Assembly: GCA_964609615.1 (NCBI GenBank)
Contig: CAZSRL010000007.1
Coordinates: 1-41,429 of the forward strand
DNA length: 41,429 nucleotides
DNA from: CAZSRL01 sp964609615
GTDB lineage: Bacteria; Bacillota_I; Bacilli_A; RF39; UBA660
Direction of reading: 5' to 3'
Part shown: positions 24,795 through 32,433 of the stretch, piece after piece
Numbering within the stretch: position 1 is the stretch's first letter
How the letters are laid out: each line of letters begins with the position of its first letter
Translations under genes and position numbers: made by a program
The notes under the pieces: model-generated
Databases searched by the model: none
Told to the model about the DNA's origin: nothing
What the model saw: only the letters and a program-made list of their open reading frames with translations

Positions 24795-25061
24795 ATGAAT
24801 AAATTAGAATTAAACTTACAATTATTTGCAGTACCTGCTAGAAAAGTAAGTAAAACTAGAAAAAATAAAAGAAAGACTCATTTAAAAAAAGATGCTCCTA
24901 CAATAGTAAAATGTCAAAACTGCGGAGAAGTTTTAGCACCTCATAGAGCATGTACTAAATGTGGTTTTTATAAAGGGAAAGAAGTTATAAACAACAAAGA
25001 AGAAGAAGTAGTAGAAGTAAAAAAAGAAACTAAAAAAACAAAAGAAAAAAAAGAAAAGTAA
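24795..25061 (+). CDS. rpmF: Ribosomal protein L32 with a Prp-like N-terminal leader
   Basis: L32 is a small zinc-ribbon protein of the 50S subunit. The core AVPARKVSKTRKNKRKTH is followed by CQNC and CTKC pairs and FYKGKEV. Unusually, the core Ala is not preceded by Met: translation must begin at ATG 24795 (GGGAGG six bases upstream), giving the leader MNKLELNLQLF directly before AVPARK. LNLQLF|A closely matches the LxLQFF|A site at which the Prp protease trims ribosomal protein L27 in Firmicutes, and cleavage there would give exactly the normal mature L32 N-terminus. The protein (88 residues, 77 after cutting) also has a Lys/Glu-rich C-terminal extension of about 24 residues beyond the usual end. 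Confidence 0.95.
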   Translation: MNKLELNLQLFAVPARKVSKTRKNKRKTHLKKDAPTIVKCQNCGEVLAPHRACTKCGFYKGKEVINNKEEEVVEVKKETKKTKEKKEK

Positions 25062-25073
25062 GAAAGGCACAAA

Positions 25074-25460
25074 TTGAAAGAAGAAATAAAAATTGATGAA
25101 CAAGATGAAATAGTTGGTACTTTTCTTTATTTTAGAGATTATAATATTACACTTCAAGTAGTAAAAGAGTTTATGTTTCAAGTAAGAGGATATTTATATC
25201 AAATGGGAATAGATAATTATAAAGAAGTTTATGAAGATAATTTTTTTGAAAATAATTATTTTTTTTCTCTAATAAAGAATTCTTATGGAGATAATATAAT
25301 TGTATTAAAAGATGGAATAGATATAGATATTTTAAAACATAATTGTGAAATAAAAAATGAAACACTAAAACTTGCTATGCAAAATGAAGAGGTAAAGAGT
25401 GAAACAATTTATTATTTAAATGAATATAATAATCATAAAGTAAAGAAACTTAAAAAATAA
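25074..25460 (+). CDS. Hypothetical protein downstream of rpmF
   Basis: The 128-residue product is acidic, Tyr/Phe/Asn-rich and soluble, with a Lys-rich C-terminal tail. It starts at TTG 25074, seven bases after a GAAAGG site and 12 bases after rpmF, so it is probably co-transcribed with it; no in-frame ATG comes early enough to be an alternative. The middle reads FFSLIKNSYGDNIIVLKDGI. I do not recognise the family. Tandem hairpins follow. Confidence 0.65.
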   Translation: MKEEIKIDEQDEIVGTFLYFRDYNITLQVVKEFMFQVRGYLYQMGIDNYKEVYEDNFFENNYFFSLIKNSYGDNIIVLKDGIDIDILKHNCEIKNETLKLAMQNEEVKSETIYYLNEYNNHKVKKLKK

Positions 25461-25464
25461 TTCA

Positions 25465-25488
25465 TTTACATAAAAATGTAAAGTTTTT
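25465..25488 (+). terminator. Terminator after the rpmF unit
   Basis: TTTACAT pairs with ATGTAAA around AAAA, followed by GTTTTT. A second hairpin (AAAGTTTTT with AAAAACTTT, 25481-25499) and eight or more T follow, making a tandem terminator. Confidence 0.75.
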
Positions 25489-25528
25489 AAAAAACTTTAT
25501 ATTTTTTTTGTTTATTTTAAAAAAACTA

Positions 25529-25557
25529 TTTACTTATAACAATTATTTTAGTAATAT
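25529..25557 (+). promoter_or_regulatory. Putative promoter of the mraZ operon
   Basis: TTTACT at 25529-25534 and TAATAT at 25552-25557 are 17 bases apart. Each hexamer matches sigma-A consensus at four of six positions. It ends just before the first MraZ repeat. Confidence 0.45.
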
Positions 25558-25558
25558 T

Positions 25559-25592
25559 GTGGTAGGCAGTGGAACGACTTGGTAGAAAGTGG
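25559..25592 (+). promoter_or_regulatory. MraZ operator: four repeats at exact 10-base spacing
   Basis: GTGG at 25559, GTGG at 25569, TTGG at 25579 and GTGG at 25589 repeat every 10 bases. MraZ is known to bind direct repeats with a TGG core and about one-turn spacing in its own promoter region. The last repeat merges with the GGGGG ribosome-binding site of mraZ, so binding could block both transcription and translation. Confidence 0.8.
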
Positions 25593-25600
25593 GGGATATA

Positions 25601-26038
25601 ATGTTAATAGGTGAATATCATCACAATTTAGATGATAAGTCTCGCTTAATAATTCCATCTAAATTTAGAATGGATTTAGGCGAAAGATTTGTTATCACTA
25701 AAGGATTGGATAAATGCTTGTTTGTTTATTCTATAAAAGAATGGCAAAACATTGTATCTAAATTAAATAACCTACCTTTTACTAAGAAAGACGCACGTAA
25801 CTTCGTAAGATTTTTTCTAAGTGGAGCTGCTGAATGCGAGTTCGATAAACAAGGTCGAATTAACATTACCTCACCATTAGTTCGTTACGCCAATATTGAT
25901 AAAGAATGTGTAATTATTGGCGTAAATGAACGTATTGAAATATGGAGTAAGAGTGATTTTGAAAATATAATGACAGAGAATGAAGAAAAAGCAAGTGAAA
26001 TCGCAGAAAACTTATTTGATATGGATGTTGATATTTAA
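25601..26038 (+). CDS. mraZ: Transcriptional regulator MraZ
   Basis: MraZ represses the division and cell-wall cluster that it heads. The 145-residue protein holds two AbrB-like repeats: MLIGEYHHNLDDKSRLIIP (1-19) and a second with SGAAECEFDKQGRINI (about 77-92), the family's paired DxxGR-type DNA-binding loops. In the first loop the usual Gly before Arg is Ser (DDKSR). ATG 25601 follows GGGGGAT. Its TAA overlaps the ATG of rsmH by one base. Arg codons are unusual: five of eight are CGN, while neighbouring genes use almost only AGA. Confidence 0.97.
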   Translation: MLIGEYHHNLDDKSRLIIPSKFRMDLGERFVITKGLDKCLFVYSIKEWQNIVSKLNNLPFTKKDARNFVRFFLSGAAECEFDKQGRINITSPLVRYANIDKECVIIGVNERIEIWSKSDFENIMTENEEKASEIAENLFDMDVDI

Positions 26039-26949
26039 TGCATAAAAGTGTCTTATTAAATGAAGCAATAGATGGATTAAATATTAAAGATAATGGGGTA
26101 TATGTTGACGCAACACTAGGTTATGGCGGACATTCAAGTATAATACTCGAGAGGATTAAGAAAAGGGGTTTTCTTTTCGCCTTTGATCAAGATATTGATG
26201 CAATAAAGTATAGTGAAAAACGATTAAGTAAAATAAGTGATAATTATTTGTTTATTCATGATAACTTCAAAAATATGAATAAATATATTAATAAGTTAGT
26301 TGATGGAATATTATTTGATTTAGGAGTATCTAGTCCAGAATTAGATGAAGCATCTAGAGGATTTAGTTATAAAAAAGATAGTATTTTAGATATGAGGATG
26401 AATAAAGATGATACTTTAACTGCTAAAGAAATAATTAATACTTATTCAAAAGAAAAATTGGAACATATTTTTTTTCTCTACGGAGAAGAAAAATACTCTA
26501 AGAGTATAGTAAAAGCAATAATAAAAAGAAGAGAAGAAAAAGAAATAACTAATACTTTAGAATTATCGGATATTATTAAACAAAACGTTCCAATTAGTTA
26601 TAGAAATAAAAAACATCCTGCTAGAAAAGTATTTCAAGCATTAAGAATAGAAGTGAATAATGAAATAGAGATATTGGAAGACTCAATAATAAATGCATTT
26701 AATTTATTAAAACCTGGAGGAAGATTAAGCATAATAACATTCCATTCTCTAGAAGATAGAATAGTAAAAAATGTATTTAAAAAATTATCTGAAGATGACA
26801 AAATGAGTAAAAAACTACCTATAGTACCAGATAATATGAAAGCTAAGGCTAAAATAATTAATAAAAAACCAATTTTGCCATCTTTAGAAGAATTAGAAGA
26901 AAATAATCGTAGTAGAAGTGCAAAATTAAGAATAATTGAAAAAATATAA
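26038..26949 (+). CDS. rsmH: 16S rRNA (cytosine-1402 N4)-methyltransferase RsmH
   Basis: RsmH (MraW) methylates N4 of C1402 in the decoding centre, with S-adenosylmethionine. The 303-residue protein has the motifs MHKSVLLNEAIDGL, DATLGYGGHS (cofactor loop, about 23-32), LFDLGVSSPELDEASRGFSY (about 100-119), HPARKVFQALRIEVNNE (about 196-212), GGRLSIITFHSLEDRIVK and the C-terminal NNRSRSAKLRI. Length is normal. It starts within the mraZ stop codon (TAATG), so translation is coupled, and continues into ftsL after 16 bases. Confidence 0.97.
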   Translation: MHKSVLLNEAIDGLNIKDNGVYVDATLGYGGHSSIILERIKKRGFLFAFDQDIDAIKYSEKRLSKISDNYLFIHDNFKNMNKYINKLVDGILFDLGVSSPELDEASRGFSYKKDSILDMRMNKDDTLTAKEIINTYSKEKLEHIFFLYGEEKYSKSIVKAIIKRREEKEITNTLELSDIIKQNVPISYRNKKHPARKVFQALRIEVNNEIEILEDSIINAFNLLKPGGRLSIITFHSLEDRIVKNVFKKLSEDDKMSKKLPIVPDNMKAKAKIINKKPILPSLEELEENNRSRSAKLRIIEKI

Positions 26950-26965
26950 AAAGGAGATGAAACTT

Positions 26966-27262
26966 ATGTCAAGAAAAAGAAAAACAAAAAATCAAAAAGG
27001 TGAAAAGTTTTTATTTACAATACTTATCACTTTATTAATTGCTTTTCCTTTATGTGAAGTTTCATCAAAAGCAATGCTTTCTAAAACAAATATTGAAGTG
27101 GAAAGTATGAAAAGTAAATTAAATATTCAAGATAAAAGAAATGAAAGTTTGAGTATGAAAATAAATGAACTGGCATCTCTTGATAAAGTTCAAAAAGTTG
27201 CAGATAAGTTAGGATTAGAGTATAATAATAGTAATATTAAAACAATTGCAGATGCAAATTAA
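26966..27262 (+). CDS. ftsL: Cell division protein FtsL
   Basis: The 98-residue protein has a basic cytoplasmic start (SRKRKTKNQKGEK), one membrane segment (about 15-35) and a short outer coiled coil (about 36-75) ending with LDKVQKVADKLGLEYN, the usual FtsL pattern (periodic Leu). It links the divisome proteins DivIC and DivIB with the septal synthase. ATG 26966 is nine bases after AAGGAG; the in-frame ATG 26957 abuts the site and is less likely. Sequence similarity within the family is low, so the call depends on its place between rsmH and the PBP gene. Confidence 0.85.
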   Translation: MSRKRKTKNQKGEKFLFTILITLLIAFPLCEVSSKAMLSKTNIEVESMKSKLNIQDKRNESLSMKINELASLDKVQKVADKLGLEYNNSNIKTIADAN

Positions 27263-27275
27263 GAGGTGAAGACAA

Positions 27276-29384
27276 GTGAAAAGATACAATACCGTTAGAA
27301 TTAGTAAATTATTAATATTAGGTGTTGTTTTTTTATTTGTTGCAATAATGGTTAAATTATCATATGTTGTATTATCTCCTAAAATAGATGGAATAAATTT
27401 AAAAAAATTTGCAGACTCTAGAGATACTGTTAAAAAAACTTTAAAAGCAGAACGTGGAGCAATAAGAGATAGAAATGGAGAAATATTAGCAAGAAATGTA
27501 AATAGTTATACAGTAGTTGCTTTTCTAAATCCAAAAAGAACAGAAGATAAAGATAACCCTAAGCATGTAGTAGACAAAGAAAATACTGCTAAAACATTAT
27601 CTAAGTATATTAATATGAGTTCGTCTTCTATATTAAAATTATTAAATATGGATTCATATCAAGTTGAATTAGGCCCGGGTGGGAGAGATATAACAGAACT
27701 TGAAAAAGAAAAAATAGAAGCATTAAATTTACCTGGTATCGAGTTTAGTGAAAGTACAAAAAGATATTATCCATATGGAGATTTTGCTTCATATACAATT
27801 GGTTATGCTAAAACGAATGAAAAAACAAGTGATATAGAAGGTGAATTTGGAATAGAACTTTATTATGATGATTTATTATCCGGTAAAGATGGTTATAAAG
27901 AATACCAACAAGATATGTATGGATATCAAATTGCAAATACACCGTCTATAACAAAAAAACCTAAAAATGGAAAAGATATATATTTAACCATAGATATAAA
28001 TATACAAATGTTTTTAGAAGAAACAATTGATAAAATAAAAAAAGATGGTGTACAGTGGGCAACACTTACAATTGCAGATCCCAAAACAGGAGAAATACTT
28101 GGAACTGCTAGTACACCTAGTTTTGATCCAAATACAAAAAATATAACAAATTATCATGACCCATTAGTATCATATTCTTATGAACCTGGTTCAACAATGA
28201 AAATGTATAGTTTTATGGCGGCCATGGAAAATGGTTTATATAATGGAAGTGACAAATATAATTCTGGAAAAATAAAAATTGATGAGTTTACTATTAAAGA
28301 TTGGAATAACTCAGGATGGGGTAGAATTACTTATGATAATGGATTTCTTGCATCTTCCAATGTGGCAGCTAGTAATTTAAGTTTTAAAATAGGAAGAAAT
28401 AAACTAATGGATTTTTATAAGAAATTAGGTTTTGGTAAAAAAACTGGAATTACTCTTCCAAATGAATTTTCTGGAGACCTGGGTTTTAAATATAAAACAG
28501 AAGTTGCAACTGCTGCTTTTGGTCAAGGAATAAATACTACACCAATACAAAATGTAAAAGCTCTTACATCAATTGCAAATGATGGAGAACTACTAAATCC
28601 ATATATAGTTGAAAAAATAGTTGATCCAACAAATAAAAAAGTAATTAAACAAAACAAAAAAACATCATTAGGTAGAGTTTATAGCAAAGAAACCGCAGAA
28701 AAAATAAAAAATCTAATGTATGGAGTTGTTAATGATAAAAGTCAATATCCAACTGGAACAGCATATGCAGTTAAAGGATATGATGTTATTGGAAAAACAG
28801 GTACCGCAGAAATAGCAAATCCAAATGGAGGATACTTAAAAGGTGGAAATAATTATGTAAAAAGTTTTGCTTCAATTTTTCCAAAAGATGATCCTGAAGT
28901 ATTAATGTACGTTTCAGTTAGTAAATTTGGTGGAACCCTTGCTAAAAGAATTAAACCAGTTATAGAAAACATTGGAAAATATATAAATGTAGATACTAGT
29001 GATAATTCTAATAAAACAGAAGAATTAAAAATAAAAAGTTACATTAATAAAGAAACAAAAGCATCTATACAAGATTTAAAAAATAACAATTTAAATACAA
29101 TAATGATAGGTGATGGAGATAAAATAATAAATCAATATCCTAAAAATAAAACAATAGTAAACAAAAATACAAAAGTATTTTTACTAACAAACTTGGCTAA
29201 TTATACAATGCCAAACATGACTGGTTGGTCAACTGGAGAAATAACAAACTACGGAAACTTAATAGGTTTAAACTTTAATTATAATGGTTATGGTTTTGCT
29301 GTAAGTCAATCAGTCCCAGAAGGGCAAAAAATAGATTTATCTAAAAAAGTAGATATTACATTAAAAAGTAAATATTTAAAATAA
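27276..29384 (+). CDS. Class B penicillin-binding protein with PASTA domains (PBP2B/SpoVD-like)
   Basis: This 702-residue septal transpeptidase has an N-terminal membrane segment (about 9-28), the class B dimerisation domain (RGAIRDRNGEILARN, about 60-74), and the transpeptidase domain with SxxK in EPGSTMK (about 304-310), SxN in SSNVA (about 362) and KTGTAE (about 507). Two PASTA repeats follow (about 585-700; the second begins MPNMTGWSTGEI). GTG 27276 follows GAGGTGA. In B. subtilis this position holds both pbpB (division) and spoVD (spore cortex); only one copy is here, so it may do either or both. The cluster stops after this gene: no mraY, murD or ftsW follow. Confidence 0.95.
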   Translation: MKRYNTVRISKLLILGVVFLFVAIMVKLSYVVLSPKIDGINLKKFADSRDTVKKTLKAERGAIRDRNGEILARNVNSYTVVAFLNPKRTEDKDNPKHVVDKENTAKTLSKYINMSSSSILKLLNMDSYQVELGPGGRDITELEKEKIEALNLPGIEFSESTKRYYPYGDFASYTIGYAKTNEKTSDIEGEFGIELYYDDLLSGKDGYKEYQQDMYGYQIANTPSITKKPKNGKDIYLTIDINIQMFLEETIDKIKKDGVQWATLTIADPKTGEILGTASTPSFDPNTKNITNYHDPLVSYSYEPGSTMKMYSFMAAMENGLYNGSDKYNSGKIKIDEFTIKDWNNSGWGRITYDNGFLASSNVAASNLSFKIGRNKLMDFYKKLGFGKKTGITLPNEFSGDLGFKYKTEVATAAFGQGINTTPIQNVKALTSIANDGELLNPYIVEKIVDPTNKKVIKQNKKTSLGRVYSKETAEKIKNLMYGVVNDKSQYPTGTAYAVKGYDVIGKTGTAEIANPNGGYLKGGNNYVKSFASIFPKDDPEVLMYVSVSKFGGTLAKRIKPVIENIGKYINVDTSDNSNKTEELKIKSYINKETKASIQDLKNNNLNTIMIGDGDKIINQYPKNKTIVNKNTKVFLLTNLANYTMPNMTGWSTGEITNYGNLIGLNFNYNGYGFAVSQSVPEGQKIDLSKKVDITLKSKYLK

Positions 29385-29393
29385 TTCGACAAA
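29385..29393 (-). promoter_or_regulatory. Spo0A box upstream of sirA
   Basis: The complement reads TTTGTCGAA, a perfect match to the Spo0A box (core TGTCGAA at 29385-29391). It sits 45 bases before the sirA start, and sirA is a known Spo0A target in B. subtilis. Confidence 0.75.
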
Positions 29394-29435
29394 TTTCACT
29401 TAGTTTATATATTAAAATAAATTAGGTGATATTTT

Positions 29436-29861
29436 ATGAGAATATATTATATATTTAAAATAAGTGAAGAGTTAATTCCTATAGTTAAAAATAATCCAAA
29501 TAAACTATATGAAACATTAGAAAGTATTTATATGATAAATGAAGATAATTTAAACTTAGGTGTATCTCTTTATCAAAAATTAATTAAAAGAATTAAAAAA
29601 GATGAAGTAAATATGCTATTAAAAGATATTTATAGAGATAATATTAATTATACAAATCATTTAAATATTCATACATATAATGATTATTTAAGAAACGAAA
29701 AAACAAAAATATTTATTAATAATTCATACATTAAAATAAAAACAGATGTAAATTTTCCTATATTTTTAAATGATATAAAAAATATAAAAAATTTATTTGT
29801 ATGTGATTTTATAAATATAGACTACTTTTGGTTAAAAGAAATAACTACAACCCTTGTATAA
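29436..29861 (+). CDS. sirA: SirA-like sporulation inhibitor of replication
   Basis: SirA binds domain I of DnaA and stops new rounds of replication at the start of sporulation. The 141-residue product (148 in B. subtilis) begins MRIYYIFKISEEL, has a middle helical LYETLESIYMINEDNLNLGV, and ends CDFINIDYFWLKEI, matching the family's closing pattern of LDFxSxxYGWLxP. Overall similarity is modest. Two context facts support it: the next gene is yneF, as in B. subtilis (yneE is sirA), and a perfect Spo0A box lies just upstream. ATG 29436 follows AGGTGAT. If correct, this window carries both the replication brake and several replication genes. Confidence 0.78.
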   Translation: MRIYYIFKISEELIPIVKNNPNKLYETLESIYMINEDNLNLGVSLYQKLIKRIKKDEVNMLLKDIYRDNINYTNHLNIHTYNDYLRNEKTKIFINNSYIKIKTDVNFPIFLNDIKNIKNLFVCDFINIDYFWLKEITTTLV

Positions 29862-29906
29862 AAAATATTATTTTGATAAAATATAAATAGCTAAGGAGGA
29901 AAAACT

Positions 29907-30116
29907 ATGGTAGTAGATATATTATTAGTAGTAGGAGGTTTAATAGCGGGAGCTATAATAGGATTCTTAATCGCAAAAAAAGTATTTAAAAAAGAATTAG
30001 AAAAAAACCCACCTATAAATGAAGATATGATAAAAGCATTAATGAGAGGTATGGGAAGACAACCAAACCAAAAGCAAGTTAATCAACTTATGAATCAAAT
30101 GAATAAATATAAATAA
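29907..30116 (+). CDS. yneF: UPF0154 family membrane protein YneF
   Basis: The 69-residue protein has one N-terminal membrane helix (about 3-24: DILLVVGGLIAGAIIGFLIA) and a basic cytoplasmic helix-loop with the family signature NPPINEDMIKALMRGMGRQP followed by NQKQVNQLMNQM. Its function is unknown, although it is widespread in Bacilli and Mollicutes. ATG 29907 has AAGGAGG upstream. The terminator that follows begins inside its last four codons. Confidence 0.95.
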   Translation: MVVDILLVVGGLIAGAIIGFLIAKKVFKKELEKNPPINEDMIKALMRGMGRQPNQKQVNQLMNQMNKYK

Positions 30117-30132
30117 TTTATTCATTTTTTTA
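30100..30132 (+). terminator. Terminator overlapping the yneF stop
   Basis: ATGAATAAAT pairs with ATTTATTCAT around a seven-base loop containing the TAA stop, followed by T at 30126-30132. Confidence 0.8.
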
Positions 30133-30228
30133 TATAAGTGAAAATGTGAATAAAGTTGTTAATAAAAAAACTACTTTTTTCTTTTCTTTTTTACCTTTGT
30201 GGTTTAGAATAATTAATAGGTGATGATT

Positions 30229-31518
30229 ATGAAAGAAGCAACTCTTTTACCTGCTGATATATATCAAGTAGTAAATAAAAGTCTTTTATCTGAAAATGAT
30301 AAGTTAATATTAAATATGCTTTATATGCCTTTATTAGGTAATGATAGTGTTGCTCTTTATTTAACACTATATAATGAACTTAGAGCTAATAGCTATTTAT
30401 CTGTTGAATTAAATCATCATCATTTAATGACTGCTTTAAATATAAGTTTAGAATCAATTAAAAAAGCAAGAATAAAATTAGAAGGTATTGGACTATTAAA
30501 AACTTATTATAAAAGTGGTAATATTAATTCTTATGTTTATGAAATATATTCTCCATTAAGTGCATCTGAGTTTTTTAATCATCCTATATTTAATGTAGTA
30601 TTATTTAATTATGTTGGTAAAGAAGAATATACTAGATTATTAAATTATTTTAAAATACCTAAACTTGCATTAAATGATTATGAAGATATTACTAGTAAAT
30701 TTGATATGACTTTTTCATCTAAAAGTTATAATTTACTTGATTTTGAAAACACAGAAGTTTTAAGTAAGAATAAACTTAAACTTGCTTATGAATTAGATTA
30801 TGATTTTGATTTAATAATTTGTTCTATGCCTAAAAATATAATTAATGATAAAGCATTTAATAAAACAATAAAAGAATTAATTGTTAATCTTGGATTTATA
30901 TATGATATTGATCCAATAAATATGAGTGAAATAATTAAAACATGTATTAATGAAAAAGGTTTAATTGATAAAGAAGAATTAAGAAAAAACACTAGGAAGT
31001 TTTATCAATATAATAATAATAATAAATTACCTAATTTAATATTTAAAACTCAACCTGACTATGTTAGAAGCTCAATAGGAGATAATACTAGAAAGGGAAG
31101 ACTAATTAAAGTATTTGAGGATAATAGTCCATATGAGTTTTTAAAAGCAAAGAATAAAGGAGATAAACCAACTACTAGAGATATGAAATTACTTGAAGAT
31201 TTAATAGTTGATTTAAAACTAAACCCTGCTGTTGTTAATGTATTAATTGATTATGTTTTAAGAACTAATAATAATAAATTAAATAGAGCATATGTTGAAA
31301 CTATCGCAGGTCAGTGGAAAAGGCTTAATATAGAAACAGCTAAAGAAGCAATGGAAATAGCGGAAAAAGAACATAACAAATATAAAAAGAAATATGTTCA
31401 AACAAAACCAACAAAGGAAGAAAAAACTCCGCTATGGTTTGATAAAAAAATAGAGAAGGAGACTATAACAGAAGAAGAAAGAAAAGAACTTGAAGAAATG
31501 ATGAAGTGTTATAAATAA
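30229..31518 (+). CDS. dnaB: Replication initiation and membrane attachment protein DnaB
   Basis: This DnaB (not the helicase) is the Bacilli helicase co-loader that works with DnaD and DnaI at oriC and in restart. The 429-residue protein has an N-terminal winged-helix-like domain (about 15-110, LNMLYMPLLGNDSVALYLTL) and C-terminal DnaD-like helices with the family motif LNPAVVNVLIDYVL (about 328) and AGQWKRLNIETAKEAMEIAE (about 360). B. subtilis DnaB is a little longer (472). ATG 30229 follows AGGTGAT; the GTG at 30220 lies in that site. dnaI follows after four bases, the conserved pair. Confidence 0.95.
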   Translation: MKEATLLPADIYQVVNKSLLSENDKLILNMLYMPLLGNDSVALYLTLYNELRANSYLSVELNHHHLMTALNISLESIKKARIKLEGIGLLKTYYKSGNINSYVYEIYSPLSASEFFNHPIFNVVLFNYVGKEEYTRLLNYFKIPKLALNDYEDITSKFDMTFSSKSYNLLDFENTEVLSKNKLKLAYELDYDFDLIICSMPKNIINDKAFNKTIKELIVNLGFIYDIDPINMSEIIKTCINEKGLIDKEELRKNTRKFYQYNNNNKLPNLIFKTQPDYVRSSIGDNTRKGRLIKVFEDNSPYEFLKAKNKGDKPTTRDMKLLEDLIVDLKLNPAVVNVLIDYVLRTNNNKLNRAYVETIAGQWKRLNIETAKEAMEIAEKEHNKYKKKYVQTKPTKEEKTPLWFDKKIEKETITEEERKELEEMMKCYK

Positions 31519-31522
31519 GATT

Positions 31523-32431
31523 ATGGAAAATATAAATAAATTTGTAAAAAATAAAAAAGAATTAAATAATACATTAAAAAGAGATTTTACTTTAGCAACA
31601 AAAGATCAAGAATTTATTAAACTATGTAATAGTTTAGGAGCTGATGAAAAAATATTAATGAAATACACTTCTAGATTAGAAAATACTACTTCAGAATTAA
31701 AAAATTGTAAAAATTGTAAAGGTTTAGGAAAATGTTTAAATAAAGTTCTTGGTTATGTTAATTATCCATTTATAGAAGAAGATAAACTTACATTTTCTTA
31801 TAAAGCTTGTAAATATAAAAAGAAAGAAATAAACGAAGAAAATAATAATATAACATATTTTGAAATGCCATCATTTTTAAAAAATGCTAAAATGAAAGAT
31901 GTTTATCTAGAGGATAAAAATAGAATAAATGTATTAAAATATGTAAATAATTTTATAAAAAAATACAATACAGAAAAACGTGAAAAAGGGTTGTTTTTAC
32001 ATGGTTCATTTGGAAGTGGAAAAAGTTTTATTATTAGTGCTTTAATTAATGAACTTGCTAAAGATGATATTTATGGAGTAATTGTATACTATCCAAATTT
32101 ATTAAAAAAATTAAAAGATTCATTTAGTGATAATAGCTATAAAAGTGTTTTTAATGAAATATTAACATGTGATATATTACTTTTAGATGATTTAGGAGCA
32201 GAAAATAATACATCTTGGAGTAGAGATGAAATACTTGGAAATATTTTACAAACTAGAATGGACAATAACTTAGCTACTTTTATAACTTCTAATTTAAACT
32301 TAGGAGAATTAGAAAGTCATTTAAGAGATGCTAAAGATAGTACAGATAAAGTAAAAGCAAGAAGAATAATAGAAAGAATTAAACAATTAACAGAAGATAT
32401 AGAACTAGTAAGTGAAAATTTAAGAAAATAA
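31523..32431 (+). CDS. dnaI: Primosomal protein DnaI, helicase loader ATPase
   Basis: DnaI loads the replicative helicase on DNA. The 302-residue protein has an N-terminal zinc-binding helicase-interaction domain (CKNCKGLGKC, about 61-70, with a further Cys at CKY), and a C-terminal AAA+ domain: Walker A HGSFGSGKS (about 160), Walker B ILLLDDLGAEN (about 216), sensor 1 ATFITSN, and an arginine finger/sensor 2 region KARRIIERI. ATG 31523 comes four bases after dnaB. Its terminator lies inside the convergent vanY-like gene. Confidence 0.96.
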   Translation: MENINKFVKNKKELNNTLKRDFTLATKDQEFIKLCNSLGADEKILMKYTSRLENTTSELKNCKNCKGLGKCLNKVLGYVNYPFIEEDKLTFSYKACKYKKKEINEENNNITYFEMPSFLKNAKMKDVYLEDKNRINVLKYVNNFIKKYNTEKREKGLFLHGSFGSGKSFIISALINELAKDDIYGVIVYYPNLLKKLKDSFSDNSYKSVFNEILTCDILLLDDLGAENNTSWSRDEILGNILQTRMDNNLATFITSNLNLGELESHLRDAKDSTDKVKARRIIERIKQLTEDIELVSENLRK

Positions 32432-32433
32432 AG

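Noticed and set aside
24741..24797. An upstream start for L32, adding 18 residues before MNKLEL
   Set aside because: That start is a TTG without a ribosome-binding site and lies in the likely promoter, whereas ATG 24795 has GGGAGG at six bases.
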